Shown here in pieces: positions 6,240 to 11,856 of a stretch of DNA of 11,856 nucleotides. This DNA is from Methylobacteriaceae bacterium. GTDB lineage: Bacteria > Pseudomonadota > Alphaproteobacteria > Rhizobiales > Beijerinckiaceae. Within the stretch, counting starts at the first letter, position 1; each line of letters opens with the position of its first letter. The DNA lies in assembly GCA_031272615.1 (NCBI GenBank), contig JAISTL010000131.1, forward strand, positions 1 through 11,856. The letters are read 5' to 3'. The notes under the pieces are model-generated. The model was not told the origin of the DNA, did not search any database, and saw nothing but the letters and a program-made list of their open reading frames with translations. The translations under genes and the position numbers were made by a program.

Positions 6240-7633
6240 GTTCCGGGTTCCTCCGGGTCTGGCGGAACAATGAAGTCCGGCATGTCCGGCGGCATCATCA
6301 ACGGGCGGGAATCGGTGACGCCTCCGGGATGAAGCGCGGGAAACTGCGATTGCGCCCAGCGGATCACCTGCACCGACGGGCTGTTGATCAACACCTTGGC
6401 CTGGGGAGTCGTCCACAAAATCCTGTCGATGATGTCATTGGGGCGATAGGCGGTGTCGGCGATGCCGTCGCCGTCGAGGTCAAAGGCGGGGTTGTCGCTC
6501 CAGTAGTTGCCCCTGCCGTCGCGGGTCCAGTCGGCATAGCGGGTGCTGACGTATTTCACCTGGCTCTGGTTGCTGACGAAGGCATTGTTCCACATGTAAT
6601 TGCCTTCGGAACCGGCGGTGAAATGAACGCCGATCTCACAGCCTTCAAACGAGTTGCCGCTGAACGCATTGTTGTTGGAATTGAAAATGAACACGCAACG
6701 GTCCGGGCCGATGCGGACGGAACCCGCGGCAACCGGAGCTCTTTTCTCTCCCGCCGGGACGCCGTGGCCGCTCATGCCGCGGGTCAGCCAGCGTTCAGCC
6801 GGCAGAACGCCGCCGATAATGCGGTTGCCCGTTATGTTCGACCGGTTGGCATAGGTGAACAGGAACCCCTGGTCTCGGTCATGGTAGGACACGTTGTTCC
6901 GCATCACCAGATTGTCGGAATACATCATGGCGTAGCCGTTGACGTTGTCGATGGATATGTTGCCGTCCAGCTCGGAGTCATGGGCATACATGTAGTGCAC
7001 GCCGAAGCGCACCTTGCGCATGATGTTGTTGCGGAACAGGTTTTTGCGGCTGACCTGGACGAACAGACCGTCGCGGCCGTAATAGAGCCGGTTGCCGATA
7101 ACCCGGCTGCCCGGCGCCTTCCACAGGGATATGCCGTTGCCGGCATCGGCGGAGCGGCCTTGCTGATAGCCGATGACGGTGTTGTTGCGCACCAGGGAAT
7201 CCGCCGCGCCCAGAATATAGACGCCGTTGAGGTTTTCCTCGAACCGGCAGCCGTCGACAACGGAACCGGCCGCGCTTTCATTCAGCAGCACACCGGAATC
7301 GAACGCGTCGATGCGGGTTCCGGAACCGCGCACCGTCAGGGAACGGATGACGGTGTTCGGCGCATTGACGGTGATGACGCTTCCCTCCCCCGGGCCCCGG
7401 ATCACGGCGCCGGGCTCCCCCTCCAGGGTCAGGGACTTGTTGAGCGTCAGGGAATAACGGTATTCTCCGGCCTTCAAACGAATGACGTCGCCCGGCGAGG
7501 CGGAGTCAATCACCTCAAGGAGATTCCGGTCGGGAGAGACCGGAATCGCGCGGGCGTCGGCCCCATGCGCCGCGAAAACGACGCACGAGGCCAGAAGCGC
7601 CGGCAGAACCGTTGTTCCCTGACGGTGATTCAT
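6236..7633 (-). CDS. nosD: NosD, periplasmic beta-helix protein for NosZ copper-centre maturation
   Basis: NosD works with the ABC transporter NosFY to supply sulfur for, and assemble, the tetranuclear CuZ site of NosZ. The 465-residue product starts with a Sec-type signal peptide (hydrophobic 8-22, likely cleavage near 24-28). It then shows imperfect repeats of about 22-24 residues with Asn-rich turns (RNNTVIG, IGNRLYYG, RNNIMRK, DGNISID, RNNVSYH, TGNRIIG, SGNSFEG, WNNAFVS), the pattern of a right-handed parallel beta-helix (CASH/NosD family). Family-typical blocks follow: IGVHFTAGSE, GRGNYWSDNPAFDLDGDG, YRPND and VQVIRWAQSQFPAL. About 37 residues (276-312) between two coils look like an insertion. 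The gene starts 3 nt after the nosZ stop with only a weak ribosome site, suggesting coupled translation, and overlaps nosF by ATGA. Confidence 0.96.
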   Translation of the reverse strand: MNHRQGTTVLPALLASCVVFAAHGADARAIPVSPDRNLLEVIDSASPGDVIRLKAGEYRYSLTLNKSLTLEGEPGAVIRGPGEGSVITVNAPNTVIRSLTVRGSGTRIDAFDSGVLLNESAAGSVVDGCRFEENLNGVYILGAADSLVRNNTVIGYQQGRSADAGNGISLWKAPGSRVIGNRLYYGRDGLFVQVSRKNLFRNNIMRKVRFGVHYMYAHDSELDGNISIDNVNGYAMMYSDNLVMRNNVSYHDRDQGFLFTYANRSNITGNRIIGGVLPAERWLTRGMSGHGVPAGEKRAPVAAGSVRIGPDRCVFIFNSNNNAFSGNSFEGCEIGVHFTAGSEGNYMWNNAFVSNQSQVKYVSTRYADWTRDGRGNYWSDNPAFDLDGDGIADTAYRPNDIIDRILWTTPQAKVLINSPSVQVIRWAQSQFPALHPGGVTDSRPLMMPPDMPDFIVPPDPEEPGT

Positions 7634-7636
7634 CGT

Positions 7637-9547
7637 TCAGCTCTTCGGTTCCACGATCATGCGGCCCTTCATTTCCATGTGCAGGGCATGGCAGAACCAA
7701 TGGCAGTAATACCACCACACGCCCGGCATATCGGCGGTGAAGGTCGCCGACGCCGTCGCCTGCGGCCCGACTTCGAAGGAGACGCCATGGTTGCAGAGGC
7801 AGAAACCGTGGGTCAGGTCTTCGACATCGTCGCAGTTGGTGACGATGACCGTCACTTCGTCGCCCTGTTTGACGGTGAATTCCGTCAGCCCGAAGGCCGG
7901 GGCCACCGACGTCATGTAGACGCGCACCTTGTTGCCGTCACGGATGACCTTGCTGTCTTCCTCGAGCTTCACGCCGTCCTTCTCAGCCTGAGCCACCGCA
8001 TCGGCGAAGAACGGGTCGTCACGCTTCCAGATCTGCAGCGGCTGCAGCTTGGAATGGTGGACGATGGTCGCGTCATGGGGTTCGGCAAAGGTCGGGTTGT
8101 CGTGGACAAGCTTCATCTCGTCGCCGGAGATGTCAATCAACTGGTCGTTCTCGGGCTTCAGCGGGCCGACATTGAGGTAGCGGTCCTTGGAGAACTTGTT
8201 GAGAGACAGCAGCCACTTGCCGTCGGCCTCCTTGGTCTGCCCCATGGAGGTGTGGTTGTGGCCCGGCTGATAATGCACATCGAGCTTCTGGCGGATCGGA
8301 TCCACCTTCTCGCCGTTGAACGCCTTGATGGCGTCGGCGATGTTCCACTTGACCACCTGGCTATCGAGGAACAGGGTGGTGTAGCAGTCACCCCGTCCGT
8401 CGAAGGCGGTGTGCAAGGGGCCGAGGCCGAGTTCCGGTTCGGCGACGATGATGTCGCGTTCGCCGATCTTGTCGGCAAAGAGATCATCGATTTTGGTGAC
8501 GTCGATCACGGAAACCGTCGGCGACAGCTTGCCGTTGACCATGACATAGCGGCCGTCCGGCGCGGTGTTGACGCCGTGAGGGTTGTTGGCGATGGGAACA
8601 TAACGGACATACGGGTTCTTGCCGTGGCCGTCGAGAACCTGAACACCGTTGATTTCCTTGGCTTTTCCTCCGGCCACGCCCTCCTCGATGGCCTTCAGGT
8701 TGAAAATCACCACCCAGTCCATCTCCTTCTTCATCATCTCGTCCAGCGTCACGCCGCCTTCGGAGTTGTAGCAGGTGGCGAAGGCGTATTTGCCCTGATA
8801 GTCGGCGTCGACGTTGTCGAGGTTGCCGTCCACCGCGACCTGCCAGGAAATTTTCATGGTGTCGGCGTCGATGGCGGTGAAGATGGACGTGTACTTGGAG
8901 ACATCCGTCAAATCACGGCCGTCATTGGGAACCGGAACATGCTCTTCACCGTTGGCGAAGACATAACCGGTCTTGGGGTATTTCTGCAGGCGCAGGCCGT
9001 GGATACCCTGGGCGTTGGGAATCTGGATGACCTTGTCGGTCTTCATGATGTCGCAGCGGATGCGCGCCACGCGCGTGTTGGCCTTGTCGTTGACGAAGAT
9101 GTAACGGCCGTCGTAGGTGCCGTCGGTGAAGGACATATGGGGGTGGTGCAGGTCGCCGTTGAGATACACCGGAGACTTGCCCTTCAGATATTCCTTCGTT
9201 TCCGGCAGCAGGTTTTCCGTCAGGATCTTGATGCTCTCGTTGGTCTGCCCCCAGCCGGTGGCGGATTCACGGTTGAACACCGGGATACGCATCAGTTCGC
9301 GCATGGACGGCAGGCCGACAATGCGCACTTCGCCGGAATGTCCGCCGGAAACCAGAACGAAGTATTCGTCCAGTTCACCGGGTTCCACCACCCAGCTTTG
9401 GCCCTCCTTCGCCTGCGCCTTGGCGGGGGTGACGCCGCCGCCGCTCACGGCGAAGCCTCCCGCCACGCCGACCGCGGTGGCCAGTGCCGTTGAGCCCAGC
9501 ACCGTTCTGCGGCTGACCTGCAATTTGGTGTCTTCAGTTTTTGACAT
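7637..9547 (-). CDS. nosZ: Nitrous oxide reductase NosZ, clade I, Tat-exported
   Basis: This periplasmic multicopper enzyme reduces N2O to N2. The 636-residue length is typical of the family. A twin-arginine signal (S12-R-R-T-V-L-G, then a hydrophobic stretch to about A44) marks it as clade I. A seven-bladed propeller carries the CuZ histidines: H134 and H135 (DLHHPH), H183 (GIHG), H324 (NNPHG), H379 (PLHTAF), one of H430/H432 (GHNHTSMGQ) and H491 (AEPHDA). The C-terminal cupredoxin domain carries CuA: H580 (THGF), then C615-x-W-F-C619-x3-H623-x2-M626. All copper ligands expected for an active enzyme are present. Two extra cysteines, C583 and C585, sit just after the CuA ligand H580. The gene ends 3 nt before nosD. 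Identification is essentially certain. Confidence 0.99.
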   Translation of the reverse strand: MSKTEDTKLQVSRRTVLGSTALATAVGVAGGFAVSGGGVTPAKAQAKEGQSWVVEPGELDEYFVLVSGGHSGEVRIVGLPSMRELMRIPVFNRESATGWGQTNESIKILTENLLPETKEYLKGKSPVYLNGDLHHPHMSFTDGTYDGRYIFVNDKANTRVARIRCDIMKTDKVIQIPNAQGIHGLRLQKYPKTGYVFANGEEHVPVPNDGRDLTDVSKYTSIFTAIDADTMKISWQVAVDGNLDNVDADYQGKYAFATCYNSEGGVTLDEMMKKEMDWVVIFNLKAIEEGVAGGKAKEINGVQVLDGHGKNPYVRYVPIANNPHGVNTAPDGRYVMVNGKLSPTVSVIDVTKIDDLFADKIGERDIIVAEPELGLGPLHTAFDGRGDCYTTLFLDSQVVKWNIADAIKAFNGEKVDPIRQKLDVHYQPGHNHTSMGQTKEADGKWLLSLNKFSKDRYLNVGPLKPENDQLIDISGDEMKLVHDNPTFAEPHDATIVHHSKLQPLQIWKRDDPFFADAVAQAEKDGVKLEEDSKVIRDGNKVRVYMTSVAPAFGLTEFTVKQGDEVTVIVTNCDDVEDLTHGFCLCNHGVSFEVGPQATASATFTADMPGVWWYYCHWFCHALHMEMKGRMIVEPKS

Positions 9548-9597
9548 GTATTTCTCCTCTGTCACGCGGTTATTGTTCTTTCGGGTTATGCCCGGGT
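9548..9597 (-). other. nosR-nosZ intergenic spacer
   Basis: This 50-nt spacer is the longest gap in the window. It holds the nosZ ribosome binding site next to the gene and a short inverted repeat (CGGG, 5-nt loop, CCCG, at 9582-9594). The repeat has only four base pairs and no U tract, so it is not a convincing terminator. I see no FNR-type palindrome (TTGAT-N4-ATCAA) here, so nosZ may be co-transcribed with nosR or use a promoter inside the nosR coding region. Confidence 0.6.
9554..9560 (-). promoter_or_regulatory. nosZ ribosome binding site
   Basis: AGAGGAG lies 6 nt before the ATG at 9547. It decides the start: the open frame continues upstream to 9688, but only the 9547 ATG has a good Shine-Dalgarno sequence and places a twin-arginine signal at the N-terminus. 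Confidence 0.85.
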
Positions 9598-11856
9598 TCA
9601 AGCTCCTTCTCGAGCAATATCGGGAGTAACGGGCGAAAGGTCTTTGAGTTTTTCCCGGCGGGCCTTCTGCCTGATACGGAAGGGGCACCGCCGGTCATCC
9701 TCGTAGAGCATCTGACAATTCATGCAGTAAATGCACTCATTGACGTTGATTGCGCCATCCGGGTGGATGGCCTGGACCGGGCACTCATTGGCACAAAGGG
9801 CGCAGGGGTTGCCGCACTCCCTGTAACGCTTCAGCCAATCGAACATCCGAAGCCGACCCGGAATGGCGAGCGCCGCCCCCAACGGGCACAGATAGCGGCA
9901 GAAAAAGCGCTCGATGAACAGGCCGGCGGCAAGCAGGGTCAGCGCGTAAACGACATAGGGCCATTCACGGGCAAACCGCAGAAGGAAGAAGGTTCTGAAC
10001 GGCTCCACCTCGGCGTAGATTTCCGCCAGTGCCAGCGAATACATGGAGAGGCCGAACAGCGCCATGAAGATGATATATTTGAAGGGCCACAACCGCTCGT
10101 GCAGCCCCCAGGGAACACGGATTTGCGGGATTTTCAGCGCCTTGGCGAAAATGGAGCAGAACTCCTGCACGGCGCCGACCGGGCACAGCCAGCCGCAGAA
10201 CGGCCCGCGCCCCCAGAACAGCAGCGCCGCGGCCACTCCCAGCCACAACAGGAAAATCTGCGGCTCCATCAGGAAGTAACCCCAGCTGAACTCATGCTGG
10301 AGGGCGTTGAACCAGGCCAGCACATTGACCACCGACAGCTGCGCCCGCAAAATCCAGCCGAGCCAGACGATGGTGAACAGCAGGAAACCGCGGCGGATCC
10401 AGCGGAACAGGTTCGGGCGGGAGACGAACTGCTTTTGAAAGAAAAACAGGATGGTCAGGAACCCCAAAGCCGCCACCGTGATGCCGGCATTGACGGTATT
10501 CGCCCGCCAGACGCGCACAAACGGCTGTTCTTCCATGAAATCCCCGGCGGGCGGCGTGGCTGCGGCGTTCGCCCCCTGCCCCTGCCCCGCTTCGGGCGAC
10601 GGCGCGGCGGCAGCGGGAACGGCTTCCGCCTTCAGGTATTTCGGCGGCAGGGTAAAATCCAGCCCGAACGACTGGAAGGCTTTCTGCCGGGCGCTGACGA
10701 GGCGCTGAACCAGCAACCGCAGCTCGAAAGGCTTGGTGGGGTCGAAATCGGTCTGCTCCGGGATCACGAACAGGGCTATTTCCGGGAAGCGCGGCGCGCC
10801 CTTTGCCGCCAGGCTGACGACGCGTGTATGATGATAATCATGGAAACGAATGGTTTCCCCGTCCTGCAGCAGCTCGACGCGGTCAAAAATGCCGCCGCGC
10901 ACATAGCCCGAGCCCTTGAAGGAATACGCCCCCTTGCCGGCCACAAGAATGGCCTGCTGCCCGGGTTTCAGCTTCGCCAGCAACTGATTGTAGGCCGCTT
11001 CCCCCAAAACGGAGCGGCCGATGGCGGGCACGGTGGCCAAGGTCACGTAGAGATCGATGAAGTTTTCCGCCGGGTCTTTCTTTTCCGGACGCTCGGCCGC
11101 CGCGGTTTCACCCGCGGCGCGGAAGGCGTCGTTCACCTCGCCGACACTGAGGCGCAGATTGCGCACCGAGCCGTCGCCGACCAGCGTTTTCCAGTCTTCA
11201 AGGGCGCTCACATCGGTGTTCAGGGTGTATTTTGTCGTGGCGGCCGCGGACCGCAGCGCCTGGCCCCCGATGCCGCCGTTGCGCATGAACACGGTGGCGG
11301 CGCGGGCGATGCTGTCGCCGATGACCAGCATGGTCACCGTGGCGCCCGACACGATGTCGATATCCGGCGGCCGCTCCCCGCCGGCGGCAACGGCCATGTA
11401 ATCCTTACCCACCAGGGAATTCATCGCCTTGACCACCGACGCCTCGGGAATTCCCGCCAGAACGATGGGCTCGGAGTGTTCCATCAGTTTGACGGCGGTG
11501 ACCGCGCCGTGCATATCGAGGCCGAAGACGATGTGGAGCGGTTTGCCGGAATAGCCGATAGACCGGGTGTAATCGGTGGTCAACAGGGCGTACCCGAGTG
11601 TTTCGCCGCCTTTCATCACCGGCACCGACGGCGGCTGCGCCCGATAGGCGCCGAAGGCGTCGGCGCCCTCCACCAGATCGGCGGGAGTGAGCTTTTCAAG
11701 ATATTTGACCAGCCGGTCCGAGCCCGGTTCCCGCGCCGCGGCGACGCCTCCAAAGGCATGGAGCAGCATCAACAGGCAACAGAGCAGCAGGCCCGCGCAG
11801 GCGGAACGCGCCGGAGATATTCCCACCTCCCGATGTTGATGAACGTCGATGGTCAC
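9598..11856 (-). CDS. nosR: NosR, membrane-bound flavo-iron-sulfur protein of N2O respiration (5' end at window edge)
   Basis: NosR supports nosZ expression and keeps NosZ active in vivo, probably by passing electrons across the membrane. The 752 codons read show a hydrophobic signal segment (about 19-41) and a periplasmic FMN-binding domain (about 65-190). That domain has the flavinylation motif D167-I-V-S-G-A-T173, with Thr173 the expected FMN-linked residue. An Ala/Pro-rich linker (about 410-437) leads to about five membrane helices (456-473, 488-505, 530-547, 592-610, 632-650). Two NapH-like CxxxCP motifs follow (C554/C558 and C653/C657), then two 4Fe-4S ferredoxin motifs (C681-C685-C688-C692-P and C708-C711-C714-C724-P). 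The first codon is a GTG on the last three bases of the window with no visible ribosome binding site, so the true start may lie outside. The stop lies 50 nt before nosZ. The family assignment is secure; the start is not. Confidence 0.96.
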   Translation of the reverse strand: MTIDVHQHREVGISPARSACAGLLLCCLLMLLHAFGGVAAAREPGSDRLVKYLEKLTPADLVEGADAFGAYRAQPPSVPVMKGGETLGYALLTTDYTRSIGYSGKPLHIVFGLDMHGAVTAVKLMEHSEPIVLAGIPEASVVKAMNSLVGKDYMAVAAGGERPPDIDIVSGATVTMLVIGDSIARAATVFMRNGGIGGQALRSAAATTKYTLNTDVSALEDWKTLVGDGSVRNLRLSVGEVNDAFRAAGETAAAERPEKKDPAENFIDLYVTLATVPAIGRSVLGEAAYNQLLAKLKPGQQAILVAGKGAYSFKGSGYVRGGIFDRVELLQDGETIRFHDYHHTRVVSLAAKGAPRFPEIALFVIPEQTDFDPTKPFELRLLVQRLVSARQKAFQSFGLDFTLPPKYLKAEAVPAAAAPSPEAGQGQGANAAATPPAGDFMEEQPFVRVWRANTVNAGITVAALGFLTILFFFQKQFVSRPNLFRWIRRGFLLFTIVWLGWILRAQLSVVNVLAWFNALQHEFSWGYFLMEPQIFLLWLGVAAALLFWGRGPFCGWLCPVGAVQEFCSIFAKALKIPQIRVPWGLHERLWPFKYIIFMALFGLSMYSLALAEIYAEVEPFRTFFLLRFAREWPYVVYALTLLAAGLFIERFFCRYLCPLGAALAIPGRLRMFDWLKRYRECGNPCALCANECPVQAIHPDGAINVNECIYCMNCQMLYEDDRRCPFRIRQKARREKLKDLSPVTPDIAREGA

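Noticed and set aside
6329..9493. A very long plus-strand open frame (1054 codons) opposite nosD and nosZ
   Set aside because: It runs antisense to two unmistakable genes. Its translation is biased toward His, Gln, Val, Gly and Asp with no recognisable domain, as expected from GC-rich codon-position bias on the opposite strand.
9582..9594. Short inverted repeat (CGGG-TTATG-CCCG) in the nosR-nosZ spacer
   Set aside because: A four-base-pair stem without a T tract is too weak to call a terminator or attenuator.
9548..9688. N-terminal extension of NosZ upstream of 9547
   Set aside because: The extra codons lie within the end of nosR and the spacer, lack a ribosome site, and would bury the twin-arginine signal inside the protein.
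11824..11826. Internal GTG (Val11) as an alternative nosR start
   Set aside because: The purine-rich GGGAG abuts the codon with no spacing, so it is not a better start. The true start may lie beyond the window edge.

Overview
The window carries a compact run of ten genes, all on the minus strand, so transcription runs from high to low coordinates. It reads nosR, nosZ, nosD, nosF, nosY, nosL, nosX (apbE family), then petA, petB and petC. The first seven form a complete clade I (Tat-exported) nitrous oxide reductase cluster: catalytic enzyme, membrane flavo-iron-sulfur protein, copper and sulfur maturation machinery, and flavin transferase. The last three encode a complete cytochrome bc1 complex (Rieske protein, cytochrome b, cytochrome c1).

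The DNA is GC-rich (visibly around 60%). The nosRZDFYLX order with a Tat-signalled nosX, the separate petA/petB/petC genes, and a cytochrome c1 with the alphaproteobacterial/mitochondrial-type haem region all suggest a denitrifying or N2O-respiring alphaproteobacterium. The genus cannot be read from the sequence.

Layout, in transcription order: nosR (11856-9598, possibly clipped at its 5' end by the window edge); 50-nt spacer with the nosZ ribosome binding site; nosZ (9547-7637); nosD (7633-6236); nosF (6239-5319); nosY (5322-4489); nosL (4492-3893); nosX (3877-2891); 46-nt AT-richer spacer; petA (2844-2287); petB (2271-937); petC (924-46). D/F, F/Y and Y/L each overlap by ATGA. No intergenic stretch exceeds 50 nt. 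I saw no terminator, tRNA, rRNA, CRISPR array, insertion sequence or plus-strand gene.

How the parts fit: NosZ reduces N2O to N2 in the periplasm. NosDFY and NosL assemble its copper centres. NosX is expected to attach FMN covalently to NosR, which carries the DxxSGAT acceptor motif and ferredoxin-type clusters and supports the active state of NosZ. The bc1 complex oxidises quinol and reduces periplasmic cytochrome c or cupredoxin, the usual electron donors to clade I NosZ. Its position straight after nosX suggests a bc1 supplied together with the N2O reductase.

The most notable points are this nos-bc1 linkage and an unusual quinol-oxidation (Qo) site in PetB. There, the usual aromatic-Trp-Gly after GQMS is replaced by Ala-Ala-Ala, which includes the equivalent of the G143A change known from strobilurin-resistant fungal cytochrome b.
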